Part shown: positions 1 through 9,089 of the stretch, in pieces
Numbering within the stretch: the stretch's first letter is position 1
Layout: each line of letters begins with the position of its first letter
Assembly: GCF_007644035.1 (NCBI RefSeq)
Contig: NZ_VMTV02000663.1
Location: 28,445-92,444 of the forward strand
DNA length: 64,000 nt
Origin: Vogesella mureinivorans
Lineage (GTDB): Bacteria; Pseudomonadota; Gammaproteobacteria; Burkholderiales; Chromobacteriaceae
Direction: 5' to 3'
The notes under the pieces: generated by a model
Told to the model about the DNA's origin: nothing
Seen by the model: the letters and a program-made list of their open reading frames with translations, nothing else
The model's database searches: none
Position numbers and translations under genes: made by a program

Positions 1-605
1 TAAAACTGCCAGACCAGAAGATTACTGTAGTACGCCGCTCTGACGGCTCCGGCACCACCTTCATCTTCACCAACTACCTGTCCAAGGTATCCCCAGAGTG
101 GAACAGCACTGTTGGTGCCAACTCCGCCGTAAAGTGGAGCGTGGGCGTGGGCGGTAAAGGTAACGAAGGCGTGGCCAACTATGTAACCCGCATCAAGGGC
201 GCGATTGGCTACGTGGAATACGCCTACGCCAAACAGAACAAGATTGCCCACACCCAGATGCAGAATGCCTCTGGCGCTTACGTAAACCCGGATGACAGCA
301 CCTTCAAGGCTGCTGCGGCCAACGCTGACTGGGCTAAAGCACCTGGCTTCTACCTGATTCTGACCAACCAGCCGGGCAAAGACACCTGGCCGCTGTCGGG
401 CGCTACCTTCATCCTGATGCACAAGAAGCAGGACAAGCCGGCCCAAGGCCAGGAAGCGCTGAAGTTCTTTGACTGGGCTTACAGCAATGGTGACGCCACT
501 GCCGTCCAGCTGGACTACGTGCCAATGCCGGCCAATGTGAAGACCACCATTCGCAATAGCTGGAAACAGATCACCGACGCCTCCGGCGCCCCGATCTGGA
601 AATAA
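1..605 (+). CDS. pstS: PstS, phosphate ABC transporter substrate-binding protein (3' part only)
   Basis: This is the C-terminal part of the periplasmic phosphate-binding protein that delivers phosphate to the PstCAB permease. The reading frame is open from base 3, and the start lies upstream of the window. The phosphate-binding loop SDGSGTT is near the left edge, followed by the usual PstS C-terminal region (VGVGGKGNEGVAN, IGYVEYAYA) and the end IRNSWKQITDASGAPIW. It is followed by a hairpin and then pstC, pstA and pstB in the normal order. One copy of the repeated motif of this genome, TGCGGCCAAC, sits inside it at 314-323. Identification is firm; only the N-terminus is missing. Confidence 0.95.
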   Translation, partial: KLPDQKITVVRRSDGSGTTFIFTNYLSKVSPEWNSTVGANSAVKWSVGVGGKGNEGVANYVTRIKGAIGYVEYAYAKQNKIAHTQMQNASGAYVNPDDSTFKAAAANADWAKAPGFYLILTNQPGKDTWPLSGATFILMHKKQDKPAQGQEALKFFDWAYSNGDATAVQLDYVPMPANVKTTIRNSWKQITDASGAPIWK

Positions 606-630
606 TGCCCACAGGCATCAAGCAACGCAG

Positions 631-655
631 GCCGGGGACCCGTTCCCGGCTTTTT
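631..655 (+). terminator. Hairpin between pstS and pstC, likely an attenuator
   Basis: An 8-bp GC-rich stem (GCCGGGGA with TTCCCGGC, one G-U pair, loop CCCG) is followed directly by five T residues, 26 bases before pstC. In many bacteria such an element leaves pstS more highly expressed than the membrane genes behind it. That role is inferred here from position and shape. Confidence 0.75.
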
Positions 656-680
656 GTCTGCAAGCGCTTAGAGATTTCCC

Positions 681-1643
681 ATGGAAAATAATCAGTACTC
701 AGCCCATCTGAAACGCCAGATGCTGCTCGACTCGGTCTTCCGGGTAGCAACACGCTTCTTTGCCTTCCTCGTGCTGGCCATGCTTATCGGCATTCTGGTT
801 TCACTGCTGATCGGTGCCATGCCGAGTATCCGCCACTTTGGCTGGGGCTTTCTTACCAGCAGCGAGTGGGACCCGGTTACCGAACAATTTGGTGCCGTTG
901 TACCCATTTTCGGCACGCTGATCACATCGTTTATTGCCCTGCTGATTGGCGTGCCCATCAGCTTTGGCATTGCCATCTTCCTGACCGAGCTGTGCCCACC
1001 CATGCTGAAACGCCCGCTGGGCATTGCAGTAGAGCTGCTGGCAGGCATCCCGTCCATCATTTACGGCATGTGGGGCCTGTTTGTGTTTGCCCCGCTGTTT
1101 GGCGAATACGTACAACCGTGGATCCTGGAAAACATGGGCGATCTGCCGCTGGTAGGCTTCCTGTTCCAGGGCGCGCCGATGGGCATCGGCATCTTCACCG
1201 CCGGCCTGATTCTGGCCATCATGGTGATACCGTTTATTGCTTCGGTAATGCGCGACGTGTTTGAAGTCGTCCCCCCGATGCTGAAAGAATCTGCTTACGG
1301 CCTGGGTGGCACCACCTGGGAGGTCGTGCGCTACGTGGTCCTGCCCTACACCAAAACCGGTGTGGTAGGCGGCATCATGCTGGGCCTGGGCCGCGCGCTG
1401 GGCGAAACCATGGCAGTGACCTTTGTTATCGGTAACTCGTCCATTTTCGCTACCGGCCTGTTTGAAGCCGGCAACTCCATTGCCTCTACGCTGGCGAACG
1501 AGTTTGCCGAGGCCAACGGTGAACTGTATCTGTCCTCGCTGATCCAGCTGGGCCTGATTCTGTTCTTTATTACCTTTGTCGTGCTGTCCTGCTCCAAGCT
1601 GCTGTTGCTGCAGCTGAAGAAGCAGGAAGGCCGCTCTTCCTGA
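681..1643 (+). CDS. pstC: PstC, phosphate ABC transporter permease
   Basis: This is one of the two inner-membrane permease subunits of the high-affinity phosphate transporter. The 320-residue protein has the expected size. It has a first membrane segment at about residues 24-48, then several more, and the family's EAA-type loop around [31 protein letters not shown], where the ATPase docks (shortened here to its two ends [10 protein letters not shown] and TKTGVVGG). The [10 protein letters not shown] motif is typical of PstC. The start ATG follows a poor ribosome site, so expression may be coupled to pstS. It lies between pstS and pstA. Confidence 0.95.
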   Translation: MENNQYSAHLKRQMLLDSVFRVATRFFAFLVLAMLIGILVSLLIGAMPSIRHFGWGFLTSSEWDPVTEQFGAVVPIFGTLITSFIALLIGVPISFGIAIFLTELCPPMLKRPLGIAVELLAGIPSIIYGMWGLFVFAPLFGEYVQPWILENMGDLPLVGFLFQGAPMGIGIFTAGLILAIMVIPFIASVMRDVFEVVPPMLKESAYGLGGTTWEVVRYVVLPYTKTGVVGGIMLGLGRALGETMAVTFVIGNSSIFATGLFEAGNSIASTLANEFAEANGELYLSSLIQLGLILFFITFVVLSCSKLLLLQLKKQEGRSS

Positions 1644-1655
1644 TCGGAACCCGTC

Positions 1656-2564
1656 ATGAGCACCAGCCAAGCTATCGGTTCCGAGAAAGCGATCAAGGTT
1701 ATGTCACAGTCTACACAACGCAATAACGCCATCTACGCCCGTCGTCGCCTGGTCAACGGCTTCAACATGCTGGCCGCCACCCTGGCCATGGGCTTTGGTC
1801 TGTTCTGGCTGTTCTGGATTCTCTGGACACTGCTGCAGCACGGCCTGTCCGGCCTGTCGACAGATGTGTTTACCCAGATCACCCCACCGCCAGGCTCCAA
1901 AGGCGGCTTGGCCAACGCCATTGCCGGCTCGCTGCAGATGACCTTCTTTGGCATCCTGTTCGGCACCCCGATCGGCATTCTGGCCGGTGTTTACCTGGCC
2001 GAGTACGGCGAGCGCGGCTGGCTGGCGCCTGCCACCCGCTTCATCAACGACATTCTGCTGTCGGCCCCGTCCATCGTGATTGGCCTGTTTGTGTATGAAG
2101 TGTATGTCGTGACCATCGGCCACTTCTCTGGCTGGGCTGGCTCCATGGCCCTGGCGCTGCTGGTGATCCCGGTGGTAGTACGTACTACCGAAAACATGCT
2201 GCGCCTGGTACCGAACAGCCTGCGCGAAGCGGCCATTGCCCTAGGCGCGCCGCAGTGGAAAGTCATCATGTACGTGACGCTGCGTGCCGCCAAGGCTGGC
2301 GTGATTACCGGCATCTTGTTGGCCGTGGCCCGTATTTCCGGCGAAACCGCGCCGCTGCTGTTCACTGCCCTGAACAACCAGTTCTGGAGCAATATGAACC
2401 AGCCAATGGCCAACCTGCCGATCGTGATTTTCCAGTTTGCCATGAGCCCGTACGAAGACTGGCACGCACTGGCCTGGGCTGGCGCCCTGCTGATTACCTT
2501 CAGCGTCCTTACCCTGAACATTCTGGCTCGCTGGTTTGCCAGCAAAAACAACTCTACTCATTAA
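1656..2564 (+). CDS. pstA: PstA, phosphate ABC transporter permease
   Basis: This is the second membrane subunit of the phosphate transporter. The 302-residue protein has about six hydrophobic segments. The ATPase-contact loop lies near [14 protein letters not shown], and [13 protein letters not shown] is a PstA hallmark. It starts 13 bases after pstC ends. A second in-frame ATG at 1701 is better preceded by purines (ATCAAGGTT) and may be the true start, which would remove 15 residues of non-conserved sequence. The stop codon lies 12 bases before the chosen pstB ATG. Confidence 0.93.
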   Translation: MSTSQAIGSEKAIKVMSQSTQRNNAIYARRRLVNGFNMLAATLAMGFGLFWLFWILWTLLQHGLSGLSTDVFTQITPPPGSKGGLANAIAGSLQMTFFGILFGTPIGILAGVYLAEYGERGWLAPATRFINDILLSAPSIVIGLFVYEVYVVTIGHFSGWAGSMALALLVIPVVVRTTENMLRLVPNSLREAAIALGAPQWKVIMYVTLRAAKAGVITGILLAVARISGETAPLLFTALNNQFWSNMNQPMANLPIVIFQFAMSPYEDWHALAWAGALLITFSVLTLNILARWFASKNNSTH

Positions 2565-2576
2565 GGCTTGACGACC

Positions 2577-3341
2577 ATGACTACTAACGCCATCAAGCTC
2601 CAGGTCAAAAACCTGAACTTTTACTACGGCAAATTTCACGCGCTGAAGAATATCAATCTGGATATTCCCGCAGGCCAGGTCACTGCCTTTATCGGCCCGT
2701 CCGGCTGCGGCAAGTCCACCCTGCTGCGCACCTTCAACCGCATGTTCGAGCTGTATCCTGGCATGAGCGCAGAAGGCGAGATCATTCTGGATTCGCAAAA
2801 CCTGCTGGCCAAGAGCGTGGACGTAAACATGCTGCGCGCCAAAGTGGGCATGGTGTTCCAGAAGCCTACGCCGTTCCCGATGTCCATCTACGACAACATC
2901 ACCTTTGGCGTGAAGCTGTACGAGAGCCTGTCCAAAGCCGAAATGGACGACCGTGTAGAGTGGGCACTGCGCAAGGCTGCGCTGTGGAACGAAGTAAAAG
3001 ACAAGCTCAAGCAAAGCGGTAACTCGCTGTCCGGCGGCCAGCAACAGCGCCTGTGTATCGCCCGCGCCGTAGCCACCCGCCCGGAAGTGCTGCTGCTGGA
3101 CGAACCGACTTCGGCACTGGACCCGATCTCTACCGGCCACATCGAAGAGCTGATTCACGAGCTGAAGCAGGACTACACCATTGCCATCGTGACCCACAAC
3201 ATGCAGCAAGCTGCGCGTGTGTCTGACTACACCGCCTACATGTACCTGGGCGAGCTGATGGAGTTTGGCGAAACCGACGGTATCTTCACCGCACCGAAGC
3301 GCAAGGAAACAGAAGACTACATCACCGGCAAGTTTGGCTGA
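2577..3341 (+). CDS. pstB: PstB, phosphate ABC transporter ATPase
   Basis: This is the ATPase that drives phosphate import. It has a Walker A motif GPSGCGKST, the Q-loop around [12 protein letters not shown], the ABC signature SLSGGQQQR, Walker [14 protein letters not shown], and a switch histidine in [11 protein letters not shown]. Length (254 residues) is normal. I chose ATG 2577 over the upstream in-frame TTG at 2568. The AAGG at 2563-2566 is well spaced for 2577 but only one base from the TTG. No phoU or phoB follows; the operon ends in a terminator. Confidence 0.96.
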   Translation: MTTNAIKLQVKNLNFYYGKFHALKNINLDIPAGQVTAFIGPSGCGKSTLLRTFNRMFELYPGMSAEGEIILDSQNLLAKSVDVNMLRAKVGMVFQKPTPFPMSIYDNITFGVKLYESLSKAEMDDRVEWALRKAALWNEVKDKLKQSGNSLSGGQQQRLCIARAVATRPEVLLLDEPTSALDPISTGHIEELIHELKQDYTIAIVTHNMQQAARVSDYTAYMYLGELMEFGETDGIFTAPKRKETEDYITGKFG

Positions 3342-3359
3342 TTATTACTGTTTTATTAC

Positions 3360-3393
3360 AAAGCCCTTACAGCCTGCGCTGAAGGGCTTTTTT
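3360..3393 (+). terminator. Rho-independent terminator after pstB
   Basis: Arms AAAGCCCTT and AAGGGCTTT are separated by 13 bases and followed by a T-rich run. It closes the pst operon. Confidence 0.85.
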
Positions 3394-3501
3394 CCTTTTT
3401 AAAATCAACAAACTACACCCAAAAATAATACGCCTTTGTCAAGCTGGAAATAACAAATCCGGCCCAATATTGATAAGGCGAAAAAAGATTATTACAAACT
3501 C

Positions 3502-3530
3502 TTGACGTGTCATCTTCAAACCCCAAGAAT
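3502..3530 (+). promoter_or_regulatory. Candidate sigma-70 promoter for pit
   Basis: TTGACG and AAGAAT are 17 bases apart, ending 32 bases before the pit start. The -35 is good but the -10 matches only 4 of 6. No convincing Pho box is visible, so phosphate control cannot be claimed. Confidence 0.35.
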
Positions 3531-3562
3531 CCCGCCTTTCTGATAACGCACTGCACATCATC

Positions 3563-5011
3563 ATGCTGGAACTCCTCTCGGGGCTCGACACCACGCTGGC
3601 AGTCACCCTGGTTCTCTCGGTGGCCTTTGTCCTGGCTTTTGAATTCATCAACGGTTTCCACGATACCGCCAACGCGGTCGCGACCGTTATCTACACCCAG
3701 TCCATGAAGCCGCAGACAGCCGTGATGCTGTCCGGTCTGTTCAACTTCCTGGGGGTATTCTTTGGCGGCCTGGCCGTGGCTTACGCCATTGTCAACCTGA
3801 TCCCCACCGATCTGCTGCTGAACATCAACTCCACCCAGGGCATGGTGATGGTATTTGCCCTGCTGACCTCCGCCATTCTGTGGAACCTGGGTACCTGGTA
3901 CTTCGGCATCCCGGCGTCCAGCTCGCACACCCTGATTGGTGCCATCCTGGGCGTGGGCGTGGGCAACGCGCTGATCACCGGCGACTCGCTGGCCAGCGGT
4001 ATCAACTGGAGCAAAGCCATCGACGTGTTCATTTCGCTGTTCATGTCGCCGCTGTTCGGTGCCGGCCTGGCAGGCCTGATGCTGTTTACCCTGCTGAAGC
4101 TGCGCCCGCTGTCCAATATTCACAAATCGCCGTTCCAGCGCCAGCAGATCGAAGGCCGCAAGCACCCGCCGTTCTGGGCGCGCTTCATGCTGATCGTGTC
4201 GTCCATGGGCATGAGCTTTACCCACGGTTCCAACGATGGCCAGAAAGGCGTAGGCCTGGTGATGCTGGTTCTGATTGCACTGGCACCGGCCCACTTTGTG
4301 GTGAACCTGGACGCCGAGCCGATCCAGATCGAGCACACCAAGATTGCCGCCGTGCAGCTGAAAGAGCTGTACCAGCGCAACCAGGCCATCATTGACGCCA
4401 AATACCCGGCCAGCAACTCGCACAAATGTGATGTTTCCAAGGTCATCGACGAAACCGGCGAGCTGCTATCTGCCATTGGCGATGCCAAATCCTTCCAGCA
4501 GCTGCCAGAAGACAAACGCTGGAACGTCCGTACCCAGCTGATCTGTCTGGGCGATGCCGCCAAGAAAATCGGCAAGGTCGCCGGCATCAACGAAGTGGAC
4601 CAGAAACAGCTGAAAGGCATCCAGAAAGACCTGTCTGCCACTACCGAATACGCCCCGACCTGGGTGATCGTTGCGGTAGCACTGGCCATCGGCCTGGGTA
4701 CCATGGTGGGCTGGAAACGTGTGGTAAACACCGTGGGCGCCAAGATCGGCAAACAGGACATGACCTACGCACAGGGTATGGCCGCACAAACCATGTCGGC
4801 AGTGTCCATCGGCCTGGCCAGCGCCATCGGTGCACCGGTATCGACCACGCAGATTCTGTCCAGCGCAGTAGCCGGTACCATGCTGGTGAACCGCTCCGGT
4901 GTACAAATGAGCACCGTGAAGACCATCCTCACGACCTGGGTGCTGACCCTGCCGGTGAGCATGGGCCTGGCCATCAGCCTGTACTACTTTGGTGTGAAGC
5001 TATTCGTGTAA
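3563..5011 (+). CDS. pitA: PitA-type inorganic phosphate transporter
   Basis: This is a low-affinity inner-membrane phosphate (metal-phosphate) symporter of the PiT family. Both signature repeats are present: FINGFHDTANAVAT in the N-terminal half and SFTHGSNDGQKGVG in the second. The C-terminal part contains GLASAIGAPVSTTQ. At 482 residues it is close to Escherichia coli PitA, with a hydrophilic stretch at about residues 245-360 between the membrane halves. It has its own upstream region and terminator, so it appears to be a separate unit placed beside the pst operon. High- and low-affinity uptake are therefore neighbours. Confidence 0.93.
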   Translation: MLELLSGLDTTLAVTLVLSVAFVLAFEFINGFHDTANAVATVIYTQSMKPQTAVMLSGLFNFLGVFFGGLAVAYAIVNLIPTDLLLNINSTQGMVMVFALLTSAILWNLGTWYFGIPASSSHTLIGAILGVGVGNALITGDSLASGINWSKAIDVFISLFMSPLFGAGLAGLMLFTLLKLRPLSNIHKSPFQRQQIEGRKHPPFWARFMLIVSSMGMSFTHGSNDGQKGVGLVMLVLIALAPAHFVVNLDAEPIQIEHTKIAAVQLKELYQRNQAIIDAKYPASNSHKCDVSKVIDETGELLSAIGDAKSFQQLPEDKRWNVRTQLICLGDAAKKIGKVAGINEVDQKQLKGIQKDLSATTEYAPTWVIVAVALAIGLGTMVGWKRVVNTVGAKIGKQDMTYAQGMAAQTMSAVSIGLASAIGAPVSTTQILSSAVAGTMLVNRSGVQMSTVKTILTTWVLTLPVSMGLAISLYYFGVKLFV

Positions 5012-5030
5012 ACGCCAGCTGCCACTATGC

Positions 5031-5058
5031 AAAAGGCTGCCAACCGGCAGCCTTTTTT
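5031..5058. terminator. Bidirectional terminator between pitA and recG
   Basis: An 11-bp stem (AAAAGGCTGCC, loop AACC) has A residues on one side and a T run on the other, so it can serve both convergent genes. A copy of the repeated motif follows at 5079-5090. Confidence 0.85.
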
Positions 5059-5096
5059 CATGTGCACGCGGCTGGGCAGGTTGGCCGCAAGCACCA

Positions 5097-7145
5097 CTAC
5101 GCTTTCAAGAAATGCGCCCTGCCCGCCAGCCAGCGCTGCAGGTGTGCCTGAGCGTATTGCGGCCAACGTTGCAGCAGCTGCGGTGCCAGCTCGCGCGCGG
5201 CTTCCAGTAGCTCGATGTCCACCTCCAGGTCGGCAAAGCGCAGCATGGGCAGGCCGCTCTGGCGTGCGCCCAGAAACTCGCCTGGGCCGCGGATACTCAA
5301 GTCCTGGCGGGCGATCTCGAAACCGTCAGTGTTTTCGTAGATCACCTTCAACCGCGCCTTGGCCAGCTCCGACAGCGGGGTATCAAACAGCAGCACACAG
5401 GTGGATTTGGCCGCGCCACGCCCTACCCTGCCGCGCAGCTGGTGCAGCTGGGCCAGGCCCATGCGCTCGGCGTGCTCGATCACCATCAGGCTGGCGTTGG
5501 GCACATCCACGCCCACCTCGATCACCGTGGTGGCGACCAGTAGCTGCAACTCATTGCGGATGAACTGCCCCATCACCTCGGCTTTTTCGGCTGCCTTCAT
5601 GCGGCCGTGTACCAGCCCCACGCCCCACTGCGGCAGGTCTTGCTGCAACACCACGTGGGTATCCACCGCCGTTTGCAGCTGCAGGGTTTCCGATTCTTCG
5701 ATCAGCGGGCACACCCAGTACACCTGGTTGCCCTCGCGGCAAGCCTTGTCCACAAAGCGCACCACCTCGTCGCGGCGCTCGGCGCTGATCAGCTTGGTGA
5801 CGATGGGCGTGCGCCCTGGCGGCAGCTCGTCGATCACCGACACGTCCAGGTCGGCGTAAAAGCTCATCGCCAGCGTGCGCGGTATCGGCGTGGCCGACAT
5901 CATCAGCTGGTGCGGCTCGGCACCCTTTTGCTGCAGCGCCAGGCGCTGGCCTACGCCAAAGCGGTGCTGCTCATCGACAATCACCAGCCCCAGGCGCTCG
6001 AACGCCACATCGTCCTGAAACAGCGCGTGCGTACCCACCGCCAGCCGTGCCTCGCCGCTGGCGATCTTGGCGGCCATCTCGCCACGCGCTTTCTTGCGCA
6101 GGCTGCCGGATAGCCACGCCACCTCTATACCCAGCGGCGCCAGCCATGCGGCCAACTTCACGTAGTGCTGCTCGGCCAGGATCTCGGTGGGCGCCATCAG
6201 CGCTACCTGAAAGCCGGCCTCGATCGCCGCCAGCGCGGCCATGGCGGCCACAATGGTCTTTCCGCTGCCCACATCGCCTTGCAGCAGGCGGTTCATCGGG
6301 TGCGGCTGCGCCAGATCGGCCACGATCTCGCCCAGCACTTTTTGCTGCGCACCGGTCAGCGCAAACGGCAAGTTGGCCGCCAGCTGCGCGCGCAGGCTAC
6401 CGTCGCCCTGTATCACCGGCGCGCTGCCCTCGCGCCGTGCGCGGTAGGCCAGGCGCATGGACAGCTGCTGCGCCAGCAGCTCGTCGAATTTCAGCCGCTG
6501 CCAAGCTGGCAGGTTGCCGTCGGTCAGCTGGGTGGCGGAATACTCCGGCCCGGGGCGGTGCAGCAGGTGCACGGCGTCGGCCAGCGGCATCAGCCCCAGA
6601 CGGCGGCGCACGTCGTCGGGCAGGGTTTCGGGGATGGGCTGCGCCTTGAGTTCGGTATGGATCAGCCGCCGCAGCACCGGCTGCGACAGGCCGTTGACCG
6701 TGGGGTAGACCGGCGTGAGGCTATCGGCCAGCGGGTCGCCCTCGTGCACCTCGCGCAGCTTGGGGTGCACCATCTCGTCGCCAAAGAACCCGCGCCGCAC
6801 TTCGCCCAGCGCACGCACGCGGCGGCCCTTGGCCAGCGCCTGCTGGGTATTGGGGTAGAAGTGGATGAAGCGCAGCACCAGCTTGCCGCTTTTGTCTTCG
6901 ATGTGCGCCACCAGCTGGCGGCGCGGCCGGAACTGCACCTCGCAGTGGGTGACCTCGCCTTCCACCAGTACCGCCTGGCCGTACGGCGCCTGTAGTATCG
7001 GGTAGAGGTGGGTTTCGTCCTCGTAGCGCAGCGGCAGGTGCAGCACCAGGTCGAAACGGCGGGTCAGGCCCAGCTTTTCCAGCCTTTTGGCGGTGGCGGC
7101 GGCCGCCACGATGGGCTGGCTGGCGATGTCGACGGTAGCGTTCAT
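5097..7145 (-). CDS. recG: RecG, ATP-dependent DNA helicase
   Basis: This is a branch-migration helicase that remodels stalled forks and Holliday junctions. It has an N-terminal wedge/OB region, Walker A GDVGSGKT, the DEQH box in VIVDEQHRFGVGQR, the helicase C motifs (VATTVIEVGVDVPNA, HQLRGRVGRG) and a RecG-type end. From ATG 7145 the protein has 682 residues, near the usual 690. A longer frame from 7187 would begin inside the terminator hairpin of the upstream gene, so I rejected it. Two motif copies (5158, 6147) fall in different reading frames of this gene (RWPQ and KLAA). Confidence 0.95.
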   Translation of the reverse strand: MNATVDIASQPIVAAAATAKRLEKLGLTRRFDLVLHLPLRYEDETHLYPILQAPYGQAVLVEGEVTHCEVQFRPRRQLVAHIEDKSGKLVLRFIHFYPNTQQALAKGRRVRALGEVRRGFFGDEMVHPKLREVHEGDPLADSLTPVYPTVNGLSQPVLRRLIHTELKAQPIPETLPDDVRRRLGLMPLADAVHLLHRPGPEYSATQLTDGNLPAWQRLKFDELLAQQLSMRLAYRARREGSAPVIQGDGSLRAQLAANLPFALTGAQQKVLGEIVADLAQPHPMNRLLQGDVGSGKTIVAAMAALAAIEAGFQVALMAPTEILAEQHYVKLAAWLAPLGIEVAWLSGSLRKKARGEMAAKIASGEARLAVGTHALFQDDVAFERLGLVIVDEQHRFGVGQRLALQQKGAEPHQLMMSATPIPRTLAMSFYADLDVSVIDELPPGRTPIVTKLISAERRDEVVRFVDKACREGNQVYWVCPLIEESETLQLQTAVDTHVVLQQDLPQWGVGLVHGRMKAAEKAEVMGQFIRNELQLLVATTVIEVGVDVPNASLMVIEHAERMGLAQLHQLRGRVGRGAAKSTCVLLFDTPLSELAKARLKVIYENTDGFEIARQDLSIRGPGEFLGARQSGLPMLRFADLEVDIELLEAARELAPQLLQRWPQYAQAHLQRWLAGRAHFLKA

Positions 7146-7165
7146 GCTGCGATTGTACCCAATGC

Positions 7166-7195
7166 AAAACGGGATGGCACAAGCCATCCCGTTTT
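7166..7195 (-). terminator. Terminator after the DUF2147 gene
   Basis: A perfect 13-bp inverted repeat (AAAACGGGATGGC, loop ACAA) ends in T residues on the minus strand, 51 bases after the DUF2147 stop. Confidence 0.85.
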
Positions 7196-7246
7196 GATAA
7201 CCGCCCGGCCGCTAGCTCGCCGCCAGGCTAACCGTGCGCAGCGCGC

Positions 7247-7678
7247 TTACTGGCGTTCCCAGGTCTGGGTACGGCCCAGCAGGGCCAGGCCCAGAAAGCC
7301 GCGTACTTCCAGCTTTTTGCCGCCATCGGCCAGCTTGGCCTTGGCGCTGTAGACCTTGCCCGATTTCGGGTCCAGGATCTTGCCACCTTCCCAGCCGTCA
7401 CCACCTTTTTTCAGACCGGTCAGGATGGTCATGCCCACGACCGGCTTGCCTTTTTGCGCGCCTTCGCACTTGTCGCACACAGCGTCCGGGTTGGTAAACA
7501 GCTTGGTAATCTTGCCTGTCAGCTCGCCGTTGGCCGCTTCGGTGATTTCTACCAGCGCTTTGGCTTGCTTGGTTTCGTCATCGATGGTTTTCCAGGTACC
7601 GCCAGCACCGTTGGCCAGCGCCAGGCTGCTGCACAGGGTCAGGGCGGTGACTGCGGCCAGTTTTGCAAATGTCTTCAT
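7247..7678 (-). CDS. DUF2147 family exported protein
   Basis: This is a 143-residue protein with a clear signal peptide (MKTFAKLAAVTALTLCSS then ALANGA, cleavage after about residue 22). The mature part starts with GGTWKTIDDET, carries a CDKCEG pair of cysteines, and ends GFLGLALLGRTQTWER, which is the DUF2147 pattern. The molecular role of the family is not known to me. A strong ribosome site (GAGGGAG) precedes the ATG. It is a monocistronic gene closed by its own terminator. Confidence 0.85.
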   Translation of the reverse strand: MKTFAKLAAVTALTLCSSLALANGAGGTWKTIDDETKQAKALVEITEAANGELTGKITKLFTNPDAVCDKCEGAQKGKPVVGMTILTGLKKGGDGWEGGKILDPKSGKVYSAKAKLADGGKKLEVRGFLGLALLGRTQTWERQ

Positions 7679-7905
7679 CTGTACTCCCTCGTATTGTGTT
7701 TTGGGCGTCCGGCACCCCTCATGCCATCAAACGCCTGTTTCGAGCTACGGCTCTAGCCGTAGCGCAGAAAGCTATCAGCGTGCTGCGGCAGCGTCAATGG
7801 CCGGGGGGGCCACAGCGCCGGGGGCGGGCGTATCCGCAACGCTACGGCAGCAGGTGGCAACAAAAAAGCAGCCGCAGCTGCCTTTATTGTGGGAAACACC
7901 TGGCC

Positions 7906-8751
7906 TTAGGGCAAGGTGAATACCCCGTCGGCCACCGCTTGTACTTTGCCACCTACCTGCACACTGCCATCGGCCGCTACGTCCAGATACAGCACATTGG
8001 GGCGCTGGATCGCCGCCCCTTGCTCGATGCGCCACGACAGCGGCGCCAGGCCGTTCAGCGCGCACCAGCCGCCCAGGTTGGCGCAGGCACTGCCGGTGCC
8101 CGGGTCTTCGATCACGCTGCCCTGCTGTTCAAAGAACAGCCGCACCGTGGCCACACCGTCGGCCTGGTACCACAGATACGCAATGCTACGGCCAGGGCGC
8201 AGCGTGGCGTGGCGCGTAAACAGCGCATGGTCGGGCCGCGCGCGCAGCACCGCCTCGCGGCTGGCCAGGCGGATCAGCATTTGCTCGCTGCCGGCGTTTA
8301 CCCATACCGGCGCCAGCGCGATGTCGGCTTCGTCCAGCCCCAGCATGGCGGCGGCGTCGGCGCGGCCAACGTTGGCCGCACGCTGTGTGGCGGCCACGGC
8401 AGTCAGGCGGAACACGCCGTCTTGCAGCGCGATCGGAATCAGCCCGGCCTGCGTACGCAGCGTAAAGGCATCGCCCGGCTGGCGCAGCGCGTGCAGCACC
8501 GCCGCGCTACCAATCGTAGGGTGGCCGGCAAATGGCAGCTCGTAGCTGGGGGTGAAGATGCGCAAGCTGGCCAGCGCATGCTCATCACCCGGGTGGATGA
8601 ACACCGTCTCGGACAGGTTGAACTGCCGTGCAATCAGCTGCATATCGGCATCGGACAGGCCGGCGGCATCGGTAAACACCGCCAGCGGGTTACCGCCAAA
8701 GCGGCTTTCGGCAAACACATTCACGATCTGGTAGGGGTAAGGCTGGCGCAT
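7906..8751 (-). CDS. PhzF family isomerase/epimerase-like protein
   Basis: This 281-residue protein has the diaminopimelate-epimerase-like fold of the PhzF family. The family's catalytic glutamate is in LSETVFI near residue 49. FAGHPTIGSA and EDPGTGSACANLGGW are the two anion-binding loops. The substrate is unknown, and no phenazine genes are nearby, so it should not be called a phenazine enzyme. RBS GGAG lies 6 bases before the ATG. It carries an exact 18-bp palindrome made of two head-to-head copies of the repeated motif (8362-8379), which encodes AANVGR. Confidence 0.85.
   Translation of the reverse strand: MRQPYPYQIVNVFAESRFGGNPLAVFTDAAGLSDADMQLIARQFNLSETVFIHPGDEHALASLRIFTPSYELPFAGHPTIGSAAVLHALRQPGDAFTLRTQAGLIPIALQDGVFRLTAVAATQRAANVGRADAAAMLGLDEADIALAPVWVNAGSEQMLIRLASREAVLRARPDHALFTRHATLRPGRSIAYLWYQADGVATVRLFFEQQGSVIEDPGTGSACANLGGWCALNGLAPLSWRIEQGAAIQRPNVLYLDVAADGSVQVGGKVQAVADGVFTLP
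8362..8379. repeat. 18-bp palindrome, two motif copies head to head (in PhzF gene)
   Basis: GCGGCCAACGTTGGCCGC is a perfect palindrome built from GCGGCCAAC and GTTGGCCGC. The same 18-mer recurs at 46186-46203, and with one change at 13939-13956. All three encode the peptide AANVGR in unrelated proteins. Confidence 0.95.
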
Positions 8752-8892
8752 GCGGGGCTCCTAGGGGCGGGCGTTGGCCTGCGACACGGCAGACAAACGG
8801 GGCGCAGACTGGTCAGCCACCATTAGGCCATGCTGGCCACATCTGCATAAAGCGGCCACAGGTAAACAGATTGTTTTTACCAGGCTGACAAT

Positions 8893-8932
8893 GGTGACAG
8901 TTAGCGGCTTTTGGATACAGGATTCTGTCACC
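8893..8932. promoter_or_regulatory. Inverted repeat in the sstT upstream region
   Basis: GGTGACAG and CTGTCACC are exact inverted 8-mers whose centres are 32 bp apart, about three helical turns. They lie just before a possible -10 (TACACT, 8946-8951). They could be a dimer-of-dimers operator or a leader stem for sstT. The rest of the 338-base gap 8752-9089 shows only one copy of the repeated motif (9017-9027) and no gene I can support. Confidence 0.45.
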
Positions 8933-9089
8933 AATAAAAATTTGCTACACTGCGCCCCGCTGTTGCTTGTACGGCGTTACCCGTTTGATTGTTCTGCAGT
9001 TTTGAATCGTCTTGGAGGTTGGCCGCAAGCCAGCCCGGCGCGCCCGCAGGCATGCCAGATACCTATAACGACAGAACCGTGGAACCCCT

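Noticed and set aside
3450-3562. Pho box before pitA
   Set aside because: Only a partial TGTCAT-like half is present; two phased direct repeats are not visible.
7146-7187. Longer RecG N-terminus
   Set aside because: It starts inside the terminator hairpin of the preceding gene.
7663-8826. 387-residue plus-strand open frame
   Set aside because: It is antisense to the PhzF-like gene, which has clear family motifs and a ribosome site.
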